Shown here: one piece after another, positions 1-13,800 of the stretch
How positions within the stretch are numbered: position 1 is the stretch's first letter
Layout of the letters: each line of letters starts with the position of its first letter
NCBI RefSeq assembly: GCF_964340395.1
Contig: NC_135561.1
Coordinates: 23,186,486 to 23,250,485 of the forward strand
Length of the DNA: 64,000 nucleotides
From: Glandiceps talaboti
Lineage: Eukaryota > Hemichordata > Enteropneusta > Spengelidae
Direction: 5' to 3'
The notes under the pieces: model-generated
Databases searched by the model: none
What the model was told of the DNA's origin: nothing
The model's input: only the letters and a program-made list of their open reading frames with translations
Position numbers and translations under genes: made by a program

Positions 1-1328
1 ACATTACTAAGGGTGTGTAGATGGGAAACTATTCAAATGAAAATGGTCGCATCAGAGATTGTGTTTTGGGTAAAAAATGTGATTTTTGGTCAAAAAATTT
101 AAACTGGGGATGTTCTTTGGGGTGTGTAAAATAAGATTTGTTCATGACAGGATGATTCCATCAGTATTATGCAAATTAAGGCTAAAAATGTGTCTTCTTG
201 GTCAAAAATATTTGATTCCAAAACTACTCAGCAAATTGGGCTGACATTTAATGGGGATGCATCTGGGGATGTATGGATGAAGAAATATTAAGCATATAAT
301 GATCTCTTCAGTGATATGCAAATTAGGTGTAAAAGTGTGAATTTTGGTCAAAAACATTTTGTATCTCTAAAAGTACTTGGTCAATGAGACTGAAACTTGG
401 TGAGATGTTTCTAGAAGTATTATTCTGCAGACTTTCTTCAAAACATTTTGAAAAAAATTGGCCCTAGCAAGCATGACCACACCCTTAGCAACAACCAAAT
501 TGCAGTTTATTTTGGTTAAATAAGAACATCATAGGCAAGTAAGTAAACATTCAAAAAATGTATGCAAATATCCCTAGCAACCATGACCTCACCCATAGCA
601 AGTCAAATGGTGGTGTGTATTTCACAAATATAACAGGGATTCTTAGACAATTGCAAACATTCAAAAATTGTATGCAACTATGCCTAGCAACAAGACCATG
701 CTCATGGCAACAGCCAAATGATCACAGATATTGTGAAGATAACAGAGATTAAGAGACAAGTGAATAACCATTCAAAAAATGTATGTAAATGTGCCTAACA
801 ACAGGACCACACCCATAGCAACAGCAAAATAATCACGTATATTGCAAAGATAACAGGGATTAATACACAAATGAATAAACATTCAAAAAATGTATGCAAA
901 TGTACATAGCAACAGGGGCACGCCCATAGCAACAGCCAATAGGTAACGTATATTGCAAAGATGACATCAGGGATTCATTGACAAGTTAATTAACGAGCAG
1001 TCAAAAAATGCTTGCAAATATGTCTAGCAACATGACCACCACCATAGCAAAAGTCAAATGATCATGTATATTGCAAAGATAACAACAGGGTTGGATAGAC
1101 AACTGGATATTCATTCAGCAAATGAACACCTATACCTAGCATGGGTCATTCTTGCAAACCTGAGTTATTATTTCTACCACTACATTTCGAAATAAACGTG
1201 AGAGGCTCATTAAGAACATTGCCGTAAAGCAGCCCATGGTTTGCGACGATGGCATTGGGTCAGCATGTCAGTAAACATTTTTAAAAACTGTACAGTTATG
1301 TTATACAATGCCATTGGTGCTATTTTTA
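1..1328 (+). mobile_element. Dispersed element A, copy 1 (left part outside window)
   Basis: Shares with 38300-39844 the blocks GGTCAAAAA...AACTACT, the tandem units of about 105 bp (key words TAGCAACAAGACCACGCCC, ATAGCAACAGCCAAATGAT, AACATTCAAAAAATGTATGC) and the tail TGCTACAATGCCATTGGTGC. No coding capacity, so non-autonomous. Confidence 0.8.
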
Positions 1329-1566
1329 ATATTATTGGGTCAATTGCATTATTAATGAAATTTACAAATTAAGTGATATACCATGTAATATTGTCAGCTC
1401 AGAATTTGCCACACTGATAATGTGTGGAGGAAGACATTCAGTTTACATCTGATGACTGTATAATTCATTGTTTAATGTTATTGTAGAAAACTTACAAAAA
1501 TGTCAAAAATTCACAACAAAATTCTGTGCTCTAAAACTGTTCCTGTTTTATGTCAGTATTTTACAG
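1329..1566. other. Stretch before exon 1, no recognised feature
   Basis: AT-rich sequence between element A and exon 1. It ends in a possible 3' splice site (AG at 1565-1566). I see no TATA box or clear promoter; the true first exon may be upstream of the window. Confidence 0.4.
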
Positions 1567-1591
1567 GCATTTAATTTACATATCAGAGAGA

Positions 1592-1888
1592 ATGGATAAA
1601 CCAGCAGAAGAGAGTGATAAAAAAGTAGCAAGTGCAAGTACTCCAATGCAAGAGATATACAGTGAAAGAAGCTCTATTCGTAGTGCCTATAGCCATGAAT
1701 TTGAAGAGAGGAAAGCTGTCACAGGAATGGAGAACTGTTTCCAGAAAATTCCCAAAAGATATATCCTGGCTGTCATGGGATTCCTGGGCTTTTGCAATGT
1801 TTATGCTTTACGAGTCAATTTAAGTATTGCTATTGTCGCTATGACAACAAATCAAACTGTCACTAAAGGAAATGAAACCGTAGTTGAG
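1592..1888 (+). CDS. SLC17A5-like: SLC17 coding exon 1 (residues 1-99)
   Basis: Starts at ATG 1592 and ends GAG|GTATGT, phase 0. It encodes a 54-residue Ser/Glu/Lys-rich cytosolic tail without the DRTPLL-type dileucine of human sialin, then TM1 (about 56-84) with the conserved ALRVNL arginine, then a luminal loop with NQT and NET sequons. An in-frame ATG at 1550 exists, but a pyrimidine-rich stretch ending TTTTACAG at 1566 suggests that the region before 1567 is intron, so 1592 is preferred. Confidence 0.9.
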
Positions 1889-4800
1889 GTATGTTACATT
1901 AATGTTCTTAAGATTTTCTCAAAAACATATTGATATAACTAATAAATAGATTCACACATTTACTCTACAATCAGAAAAACAACAAAGGGAGTTTAATGCT
2001 TGTCATGTGTACTTTAATTACCACAGTTCATAAGAGGATGCCTGTTAAAATGTCCATGGAACTTACTTTGGTAATTTGCACCATTTATACTCACTCATAA
2101 CAACAATCAACACTGTTGAGATATGGTACTGTAATTTCTACATGCTATTAATGAGACAACACAGTACACTTTATAATGCTAAGAGACAGCACATTGGATT
2201 TGGAACATCAAAATAAAACAAACATATAAACCTTGAAAACAAGTAACCAGATTTAAACTGAGTGCCTCCTGTAAGGGAATCACTAATTATGCAAATAACT
2301 CATTAAACGAAAAAACTATCTATGGTAACAGGCTTTGTTTTTGGACAAGTGTGCTTTCTTAGGTTAATGTATGTGCCAAATTATACGGAATTTGAAGAGT
2401 GTATATGATACAGCTTAATTACTGAATATCTTTCATTATTTAAATACTCATTAAAGGTAAAAGTTGTAGGAACAAACTTGATAATAGGAAAGGTGTGTAT
2501 TATTATGGTTGATATATGTACTGAATGGTATTGAAATTGAAGTATGCAGTCGTAAAGATATAGCCTAATTACCAAGAATCATTAATTATGCAAATTATTC
2601 CTTAACACTGTAAGGTACATCAACAAACTTGATAGGACATATGTGTTTTCTTATGGTTAACATATGTACTAAATTATATTGAATTTGAAGTATGCATTCT
2701 TAAGATATAGCCTAATTACAAAAAAGGTAAAAATGATATCCTTCCTTTTATCCCATTTTCCTGCTTGAACTTCATAAATCATTTAAAAATAATAGGTCCT
2801 TGCTTTCGTTTCAACTGCAAATAACCCTGGAGATATAAGGGCATCGTCCGCTGCATGACCTTTTGACTGAACATCATTAAAGCTGTTGACAAGTTGACAG
2901 AGAGTGGCATGGGGAAATAGCCAATCATGGGATGTGATGCACATATCTTACCCTTCCCTGTAAGACAATGGCTATTAGCATTTTTGACCTTTTATTAGAA
3001 GTGCTGTGAATATATAATGACCAACACAGAAGTAAATTTCAAAGTGCGTGATCTCGAGGTTATTATCTCAAAGCTGGATCCTGGAGTCACTGAATAGGTG
3101 GACATTCTCATTCAAAACATAATATTTTCAGTAAAATTTTGTAATTTTTTGTGTGAGAACTGATTTCAAAGATACATAGTAAAATAAAGGTAGGAATGCA
3201 GACATCACGAACCATTTTTGAACAAGGCCCTCACTGTGGCTTCAGTCATCAGATTTATTAGGGCCTTTTATGGAAAATGTGTGTTAATCCTGTGATGCTG
3301 TGCTCTAGAATGAACATTGAATGTACAGAGACTACATTCAAGTGTCTACCTCCATATTGCCAGGTTTAAACTTGTTTTTGAGACATTGACCTTTGGCCTT
3401 GACTCTGATCTTAAGGTTCATTTATCAAAATTTAGCAATTTTCTAAACTTTGTAGTATTTATTTGTTGTCACCAATTTCTTTTAAATCATGTCTCCATTC
3501 AGTCACATAAAAGTAAGGCATGGGGGGGGGGGTGTGTTTTCTACAAAAACTTGTTGTAAAAAAGCTTTGTTTGATACAATAACTTCAAGTTTATGTATTG
3601 TATGTTTTGTATACAGCAAGCAGAGTTCCACTGGGATTCCAAGCTACAAGGTAAGAAATTATTTGTTTACAGTTCATTATTCAAACAATTATTTATAAAA
3701 ATAATTTATTCAAACAATTCTTTATAAAAATAATTTATTCAAACAATTCTTTATAAAAATAATTTATTCACACAATTCTTTATAAAAATAATTTATTCAA
3801 ACAATTCTTTATAAAAATAATTTATTCAAACAATTCTTTATAAAAATAATTTATTCAAACAATTCTTTATAAAAATAAATGTAATAAATTCCTCAACCTT
3901 TCTGAAACTTTGTTTTCCCCCAGCGATCATGTAAACAGTCTTTGCAGAATTAATGGTCAATTTGTTCGCATCACACTACTGAATCACCTTCAAATTCTGA
4001 GTTAATGTCATTAAGAGAAAGTGTGTTTGATTTGCGGATGTAGAGTGAAACAAGTTAGAATCATCAGCATATAGCCTGAAATTGAAGTTTGTGATATCAT
4101 TTATATAAATTAAGAAAAGAGTTGGGCCAAGTATCGACCCTTGAGGTACACCACATGATCAGATATATTGCAAAGATAACAGGGATTAATAGGTAATTAA
4201 ATGAACTTTCCAAAAATGTATGTAAACTTGCCTAGCAACAAGTCCACACCCATAGCAACAGCCAATTGGTGGTGTATTCCACAAAGATGACCATGGGGAT
4301 GAATAGACAAATGAATAAAACATTCAAAAAATGTATGTAATTTGCCTAGCAACAAGACCACGCCCATAACAATAGCCAAATGATCACACATATTTTGCAA
4401 AGATAACAACACAGATTTATAGACAAATGAATAAACATTCAAGAAATGTATGCAAATGTGACTAGCAACAAGACCACATCCCTTAGCAACAGCCAAGTGA
4501 TCACATATATTGCAAAGATAACAGGGATTATAGACAAATGAATAAACATTCAAAAAATGTATGCAAATGTGCCTAGTAACAAGACCACTCCCACAGCAAC
4601 AGCCAAGTGATCACATATATTGCAAAGATAACAGGGATAATTAAACAAATGAACAAATATTCAATAATGTATGAATAGTCATTCAGCAAATGAACACCTA
4701 TACCTAGCATGGATCAGCATATGGGTAAACATTTCAAAAACTGTACAGTCGTGCTACAATGCCATTGGTGCTATTTTTTGTATAAAGGCAATACACTGGC

Positions 4801-7800
4801 GACCTTCAGGGGATTTGGGAATTGAGCAGTGGAGAAGGACAGATTAATGATGTGACATAATGGAGTACAGATGTAAATACTTGCTTCCTTAATATGTTTG
4901 GAGGGAATTTCATCCCAACCTGTGGCTTTACGGACATCTAAATTCACAATTAAGTTTAAGATCTCATTCTCGGTCACTGGCTGAAAAAAGAATGAGTTTT
5001 TGAAATTATTACTCAGATAATTTTGAAATGTTAAATTGTCACAAGAGGGTAATTTAGCGGCTAGATTTTCCTCAACATGAACAAAAAAAGTATTAAAATC
5101 TTCCACAAAGTCACTAAGATTTGTATGAATATTATTGGAATCATTACTGACAACTTCCAAACGGTCTGGAAATATCATTTGTTTATGTTTTGTTTTCCCA
5201 ATTAATTCATTTAAAATTCCCAGGTCTCCTTCATATTACCATTATTTACAGAAAATAGATTAACATAATATTGCATTTAAGCCCTTCTCAGCGTACTTGT
5301 CAGGATGTTCCTATGTTTAATTTTTTGTAATAATTAAAAAGTTGCTCATTAAAATGACTTTTGTGAACTTTTCCAAGTAGTCTATATTTTTTATAGCATT
5401 CGTAATCCAAAGTTTATCTTTTTGCCTCCTCAAACTCTTTTTCCTTTGGCAGTGCATTAAAAGGAGCATGCTTATTACAAATTTCCAGAAATGCACTGGT
5501 AAAATTGCATAAGCCAAATGTACATCCTGACAATGTAGCACTTGGTCCCAACTCTTAGATTTTATATCATCTCTAAAAGCTTCTGTCTGAAAGTTTCTAT
5601 AATCTGGCATGTATGCAATGGCAGAAGATGGAGATGGTATATCAATTGAAGGAAAAAAAGCAAAAATTGGTAAATGATCTGAAATATCTGAAATTATTGT
5701 ACCTGCCTTGATTTGTTTACCAGTGACATTAGTGTAAAAGTGATCTAGAATTGTTGAAGTGTTTTTCGTAATACTAGGAGGGCAGGTTAATGTATGTTCA
5801 AAATTAAAACATGCTAAAGTGTCTAACAAGTTAACCCCTCTTAATTTGGATAGACTGCTTAAATCAATGTTCAAATCACCAACAAGAAAATAACCCTTGT
5901 ACAGTTTGAAGAGTTTACGTGCTTGTGGCGTAAGATTTTCATTTATGTAGATTTTACTGCGATGGTCATATCCAACATTGTTAGTGGTAATATTTGCAAG
6001 TTTCTTTTTTTTCCAGTAGATATGATCGATGATTGGTCTGGGTAGAGTAGACCCGGCACCATACCTGTATGCTTTTGACCTATTCTGTGTGTGACCTCAA
6101 TGTCACATTCCATGATCTCTGGGTCAATCTTTTGTAGTACTCTTACTGTAATCGCGTCTGTGTTTTCTCTCCCATCTGTACTTTCAGGTATTCCATGTTA
6201 TTCTAAATTGTTCTCTCGTACTGTACTGGTTCAAACTTTCTGTAGATTTCTCAAGCTCTGTGATGCAACTGATTAGATGATCACTGGCTTCTTTGATTTC
6301 TTGATTTTCAAGTTCAAGTGCAGAAACACTCCCATACAATTCTCCCACAAGTCCGTTGAAGAAATCTAGTGATGAATTAATTGTACTATGGAATTCTTTG
6401 AGTTCGGCAATGCTAGTCAGTAGTGCTGGTATATGTGGCTTACTTGTGAACAGATTTATGCTAGTCAGTAGTGCTGGTATATGTGGCTAATTTGTGAACA
6501 GATTTATGCTAGTCAGTAGTGCTGGTATATGTGGCTAATTTGTGAACAGATTTATGCTAGTCAGTAGTGCTGGTATATGTGGCTTACTTGTGAACAGATT
6601 TATGCTAGTCAGTAGTGCTGGTATATGTGACTTACTTGTGAACATATTTATGCTAGTCAGTAGTGCTGGTATATGTGGCTAATTTGTGAACAGATTTATG
6701 CTAGTCAGTAGTGCTGGTATGTGGCTTACTTGTGAACATATTTATGCTAGTCAGTAGTGCTGGTATATGTGACTTACTTGTGAACAGATTTATGCTAGTC
6801 AGTAGTGCTGGTATATGTGACTTACTTGTGAACATATTTATGCTAGTCAGTAGTGCTGGTATATGTGGCTAATTTGTGAACAGATTTATGCTAGTCAGTA
6901 GTGCTGGTATATGTGGCTTACTTGTGAACAGATTTATGCTAGTCAGTAGTGCTGGTATATGTGACTTACTTGTGAACAGATTTATGCTAGTCAGTAGTGC
7001 TGGTATATGTGGCTAATTTGTGAACAGATTTATGCTAGTCAGTAGTGCTGGTATATGTGGCTAATTTGTGAACAGATTTATGCTAGTCAGTAGTGCTGGT
7101 ATATGTGGCTAATTTGTGAACAGATTTATGCTAGTCAGTAGTGTCAGTATGTGACTTACTTGTGAACAGATTTATGCTAGTCAGTAGTGCTGGTATATGT
7201 GGCTTACTTGTGAACAGATTTATGCTAGTCAGTAGTACTGGTATATGTGGCTTACTTGTGAACAGATTTATGCTAGTCAGTAGTGTCGGTATGTGGCTTA
7301 CTTGTGAACAGATTTATGCTAGTCAGTAGTGCTGGTATGTGGCTTACTTGTGAACAGATTTATGCTAGTCAGTAGTACTGGTATGTGGCTTACTTGTGAA
7401 CAGATTTATGCTAGTCAGTAGTGTCGGTATGTGGCTTACTTGTGAACAGATTTATGCTAGTCAGTAGTGCTGGTATATGTGGCTTACTTGTGAACAGATT
7501 TATGCTAGTCAGTAGTGCTGGTATGTGGCTTACTTGTGAACAGATTTATGCTAGTCAGTAGTGTCGGTATATGTGGCTAATTTGTGAACAGATTTATGCT
7601 AGTCAGTAGTGCTGGTATATGTGGCTTACTTGTGAACAGATTTATGCTAGTCAGTAGTGCTGGTATATGTGGCTAATTTGTGAACAGATTTATGCTAGTC
7701 AGTAGTGCTGGTATATGTGGCTTACTTGTGAACAGATTTATGCTAGTCAGTAGTACTGGTATATGTGGCTAATTTGTGAACAGATTTATGCTAGTCAGTA

Positions 7801-10800
7801 GTGTCGGTATATGTGGCTTACTTGTGAACAGATTTATGCTAGTCAGTAGTGTCGGTATATGTGACTTACTTGTGAACAGATTTATTCTAGTCAGTAGTGT
7901 CGGTATATGTGACTTACTTGTGAACAGATTTATGCTAGTCAGTAGTGTCGGTATATGTGACTTACTTGTGAACAGATTTATGCTAGTCAGTAGTGCTGGT
8001 ATATGTGACTTACTTGTGAACAGATTTATGCTAGTCAGTAGTGTCGGTATATGTGACTTACTTGTGAACAGATTTATGCTAGTCAGTAGTGCTGGTATAT
8101 GTGACTTACTTGTGAACAGATTTATGCTAGTCAGTAGTACTGGTATGTGGCTTACTTGTGAACAGATTTATGCTAGTCAGTAGTGCTGGTATGTGGCTAA
8201 TTTGTGAACAGATTTATGCTTGTCAGTAGTACTGGTATGTGTGGCTTACTTGTGAACAGATTTATGCTAGTCAGTAGTGTCGGTATATGTGGCTAATTTG
8301 TGAACAGATTTATGCTAGTCAGTAGTGCTGGTATATGTGGCTTACTTGTGAACAGTTTTACGCTAGTCAGTAGTGCTGGTATGTGACTTACTTGTGAACA
8401 GATTTATGCTAGTCAGTAGTGTCGGTATGTGGCTTACTTGTGAACAGATTTATGCTAGTCAGTAGTGCTGGTATATGGCTTACTTGTGAACAGATTTATG
8501 CTAGTCAGTAGTGCTGGTATATGTGGCTAATTTGTGAACAGATTTATGCTAGTCAGTAGTGTCGGTATATGTGGCTAATTTGTGAACAGATTTATGCTAG
8601 TCAGTAGTGCTGGTATATGTGGCTAATTTGTGAACAGATTTATGCTAGTCAGTAGTGCTGGTATATGTGGCTTACTTGTGAACAGATTTATGCTAGTCAG
8701 TAGTGCTGGTATATGTGGCTAATTTGTGAACAGATTTATGCTAGTCAGTAGTGTCGGTATATGTGGCTAATTTGTGAACAGATTTATGCTAGTCAGTAGT
8801 GCTGGTATATGTGGCTAATTTGTGAACAGATTTATGCTAGTCAGTAGTGCTGGTATATGTGGCTTACTTGTGAACAGATTTATGCTAGTCAGTAGTGCTG
8901 GTATATGTGGCTAATTTGTGAACAGATTTATGCTAGTCAGTAGTGTCGGTATATGTGGCTAATTTGTGAACAGATTTATGCTAGTCAGTAGTGTCGGTAT
9001 GTGACTTAATTGTGAACAGATTTATGCTAGTCAGTAGTGCTGGTATGTGGCTTACTTGTGAACAGATTTATGCTAGTCAGTAGTGTCGGTATGTGACTTA
9101 ATTGTGAACAGATTTATGCTAGTCAGTAGTGCTGGTATATGTGGCTTACTTGTGAACAGATTTATGCTAGTCAGTAGTGCTGGTATATGTGGCTAATTTG
9201 TGAACAGATTTATGCTAGTCAGTAGTGCTGGTATATGTGGCTAATTTGTGAACAGATTTATGCTAGTCAGTAGTGTCGGTATGTGACTTAATTGTGAACA
9301 GATTTATGCTAGTCAGTAGTGTCGGTATATGTGGCTAATTTGTGAACAGATTTATGCTAGTCAGTAGTGCTGGTATATGTGGCTAATTTGTGAACAGATT
9401 TATGCTAGTCAGTAGTGCTGGTATATGTGGCTAATTTGTGAACAGATTTATGCTAGTCAGTAGTGCTGGTATATGTGGCTAATTTGTGAACAGATTTATG
9501 CTAGTCAGTAGTGTCGGTATGTGACTTACTTGTGAACAGATTTATGCTAGTCAGTAGTGCTGGTATATGTGGCTTACTTGTGAACAGATTTATGCTAGTC
9601 AGTAGTGTCGGTATGTGGCTTACTTGTGAACAGATTTATGCTAGTCAGTAGTACTGGTATATGTGGCTAACTTGTGAACAGATTTATGCTAGTCAGTAGT
9701 ACTGGTATATGTGACTTACTTGTGAACAGATTTATGCTAGTCAGTAGTGTCGGTATATGTGGCTAATTTGTGAACAGATTTATGCTAGTCAGTAGTGCTG
9801 GTATGTGGCTTACTTGTGAACAGATTTATGCTAGCCAGTAGTGCTGGTATATGTGGCTTACTTGTGAACAGATTTATGCTAGTCAGTAGTGCTGGTATAT
9901 GTGGCTTACTTGTGAACAGATTTATGCTAGTCAGTAGTGTCGGTATATGTGGCTAATTTGTGAACAGATTTATGCTAGTCAGTAGTGCTGGTATATGTGG
10001 CTTAATACTTGTGAACAGATTTATGCTAGTCAGTAGTGCTGGTATATGTGGCTAATTTGTGAACAGATTTATACTAGTCAGTAGTGTCGGTATGTGGCTT
10101 ACTTGTGAACAGATTTATGCTAGTCAGTAGTACTGATATGTGGCTTACTTGTGAACAGATTTATGCTAGTCAGTAGTACTGGTATATGTGACTTACTTGT
10201 GAACAGATTTATGCTAGTCAGTAGTACTGGTATGTGGCTTACTTGTGAACAGATTTATGCTAGTCAGTAGTGCTGGTATGTGGCTAATTTGTGAACAGAT
10301 TTATGCTTGTCAGTAGTACTGGTATGTGTGGCTTACTTGTGAACAGATTTATGCTAGTCAGTAGTGTCGGTATATGTGGCTAATTTGTGAACAGATTTAT
10401 GCTAGTCAGTAGTGCTGGTATATGTGGCTTACTTGTGAACAGTTTTACGCTAGTCAGTAGTGCTGGTATGTGACTTACTTGTGAACAGATTTATGCTAGT
10501 CAGTAGTGCTGGTATGTGGCTTACTTGTGAACAGATTTATGCTAGTCAGTAGTGCTGGTATATGTGGCTAATTTGTGAACAGATTTATGCTAGTCAGTAG
10601 TGTCGGTATGTGGCTTACTTGTGAACAGATTTATGCTAGTCAGTAGTGCTGGTATATGGCTTACTTGTGAACAGATTTATGCTAGTCAGTAGTGCTGGTA
10701 TATGTGGCTAATTTGTGAACAGATTTATGCTAGTCAGTAGTGTCGGTATATGTGGCTAATTTGTGAACAGATTTATGCTAGTCAGTAGTGCTGGTATATG

Positions 10801-13800
10801 TGGCTAATTTGTGAACAGATTTATGCTAGTCAGTAGTGCTGGTATATGTGGCTTACTTGTGAACAGATTTATGCTAGTCAGTACTGCTGGTATATGTGGC
10901 TAATTTGTGAACAGATTTATGCTAGTCAGTAGTGTCGGTATATGTGGCTAATTTGTGAACAGATTTATGCTAGTCAGTAGTGCTGGTATATGTGGCTAAT
11001 TTGTGAACAGATTTATGCTAGTCAGTAGTGCTGGTATATGTGGCTTACTTGTGAACAGATTTATGCTAGTCAGTAGTGCTGGTATATGTGGCTAATTTGT
11101 GAACAGATTTATGCTAGTCAGTAGTGCTGGTATGTGGCTTACTTGTGAACAGATTTATGCTAGTCAGTAGTGCTGGTATGTGGCTTACTTGTGAACAGAT
11201 TTATGCTAGTCAGTAGTGCTGGTATATGTGGCTAATTTGTGAACAGATTTATGCTAGTCAGTAGTGCTGGTATGTGGCTAATTTGTGAACAGATTTATGC
11301 TAGTCAGTAGTGCTGGTATGTGGCTTACTTGTGAACAGATTTATGCTAGTCAGTAGTGTCGGTATGTGACTTAATTGTGAACAGATTTATGCTAGTCAGT
11401 AGTGCTGGTATATGTGGCTTACTTGTGAACAGATTTATGCTAGTCAGTAGTGCTGGTATATGTGGCTAATTTGTGAACAGATTTATGCTAGTCAGTAGTG
11501 CTGGTATATGTGGCTAATTTGTGAACAGATTTATGGTAGTCAGTAGTGTCGGTATGTGACTTAATTGTGAACAGATTTATGCTAGTCAGTAGTGTCGGTA
11601 TATGTGGCTAATTTGTGAACAGATTTATGCTAGTCAGTAGTGCTGGTATATGTGGCTAATTTGTGAACAGATTTATGCTAGTCAGTAGTGCTGGTATATG
11701 TGGCTAATTTGTGAACAGATTTATGCTAGTCAGTAGTGCTGGTATATGTGGCTAATTTGTGAACAGATTTATGCTAGTCAGTAGTGTCGGTATGTGACTT
11801 ACTTGTGAACAGATTTATGCTAGTCAGTAGTGCTGGTATGTGGCTAATTTGTGAACAGATTTATGCTAGTCAGTAGTGTCGGTATGTGGCTAATTTGTGA
11901 ACAGATTTATGCTAGTCAGTAGTGTCGGTATGTGGCTTACTTGTGAACAGATTTATGCTAGTCAGTAGTACTGGTATATGTGGCTTACTTGTGAACAGAT
12001 TTATGCTAGTCAGTAGTACTGGTATATGTGGCTTACTTGTGAACAGATTTATGCTAGTCAGTAGTACTGGTATATGTGACTTACTTGTGAACAGATTTAT
12101 GCTAGTCAGTAGTGTCGGTATATGTGGCTAATTTGTGAACAGATTTATGCTAGTCAGTAGTGCTGGTATGTGGCTTACTTGTGAACAGATTTATGCTAGC
12201 CAGTAGTGCTGGTATATGTGGCTTACTTGTGAACATATTTATGCTAGTCAGTAGTGCTGGTATATGTGGCTAATTTGTGAACAGATTTATGCTAGTCAGT
12301 AGTGCTGGTATGTGGCTTACTTGTGAACAGATTTATGCTAGTCAGTAGTACTGGTATATGTGACTTACTTGTGAACAGATTTATGCTAGTCAGTAGTGCT
12401 GGTATGTGTGGCTTACTTGTGAACAGATTTATGCTAGTCAGTAGTGTCGGTATGTGGCTTACTTGTGAACAGATTTATGCTAGTCAGTAGTGTCGGTATG
12501 TGGCTTACTTGTGAACAGATTTATGCTAGTCAGTAGTGCCGGTATATGTGACTTACTTGTGAACAGATTTATGCTAGTCAGTAGTGTCGGTATATGTGAC
12601 TTACTTGTGAACAGATTTATGCTAGTCAGTAGTGTCGGTATATGTGACTTGCTTGTGAACAGATTTATGCTAGTCAGTAGTGCTGGTATATGTGACTTAC
12701 TTGTGAACAGATTTATGCTAGTCAGTAGTGTCGGTATATGTGACTTACTTGTGAACAGATTTATGCTAGTCAGTAGTGTCGGTATGTGGCTAATTTGTGA
12801 ACAGATTTATGCTAGTCAGTAGTGCTGGTATGTGACTTACTTGTGAACAGATTTATGCTAGTCAGTAGTGCTGGTATGTGGCTTACTTGTGAACAGATTT
12901 ATGCTAGTCAGTAGTGTCGGTATATGTGGCTAATTTGTGAACAGATTTATGCTAGTCAGTAGTGTCGGTATATGTGGCTTACTTGTGAACAGATTTATGC
13001 TAGTCAGTAGTGCTGGTATATGTGGCTTACTTGTGAACAGTTTTATGCTAGTCAGTAGTGCTGGTATATGTGGCTAATTTGTGAACAGATTTATGCTAGT
13101 CAGTAGTGTCGGTATGTGGCTTACTTGTGAACAGATTTATGCTAGTCAGTAGTGCTGGTATATGTGGCTAATTTGTGAACAGATTTATGCTAGTCAGTAG
13201 TGTCGGTATGTGGCTTACTTGTGAACAGATTTATGCTAGTCAGTAGTACTGGTATATGTGGCTTACTTGTGAACAGATTTATGCTAGTCAGTAGTGCTGG
13301 TATATGTGGCTAATTTGTGAACAGATTTATGCTAGTCAGTAGTGTCGGTATGTGGCTTACTTGTGAACAGATTTATGCTAGTCAGTAGTGCTGGTATATG
13401 TGGCTTACTTGTGAACAGATTTATGCTAGTCAGTAGTGTCGGTATGTGGCTTACTTGTGAACAGATTTATGCTAGTCAGTAGTGCTGGTATTTGGCTTAC
13501 TTGTGAACAGATTTATGCTAGTCAGTAGTGTCGGTATGTGGCTTACTTGTGAACAGATTTATGCTAGTCAGTAGTGCTGGTATGTGGCTTACTTGTGAAC
13601 AGATTTATGCTAGTCAGTAGTGCTGGTATATGTGGCTAATTTGTGAACAGATTTATGCTAGTCAGTAGTGCTGGTATATGTGGCTAATTTGTGAACAGAT
13701 TTATGCTAGTCAGTAGTGTCGGTATATGTGGCTAATTTGTGAACAGATTTATGCTAGTCAGTAGTGTCGGTATGTGGCTTACTTGTGAACAGATTTATGC

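Noticed and set aside
7776-8183. + strand frames of a 16-residue repeat ([16 protein letters not shown]-like) across the giant array
   Set aside because: They appear wherever several 48-bp units follow each other and break at every 46-bp unit. The unit derives from a LINE ORF on the other strand.
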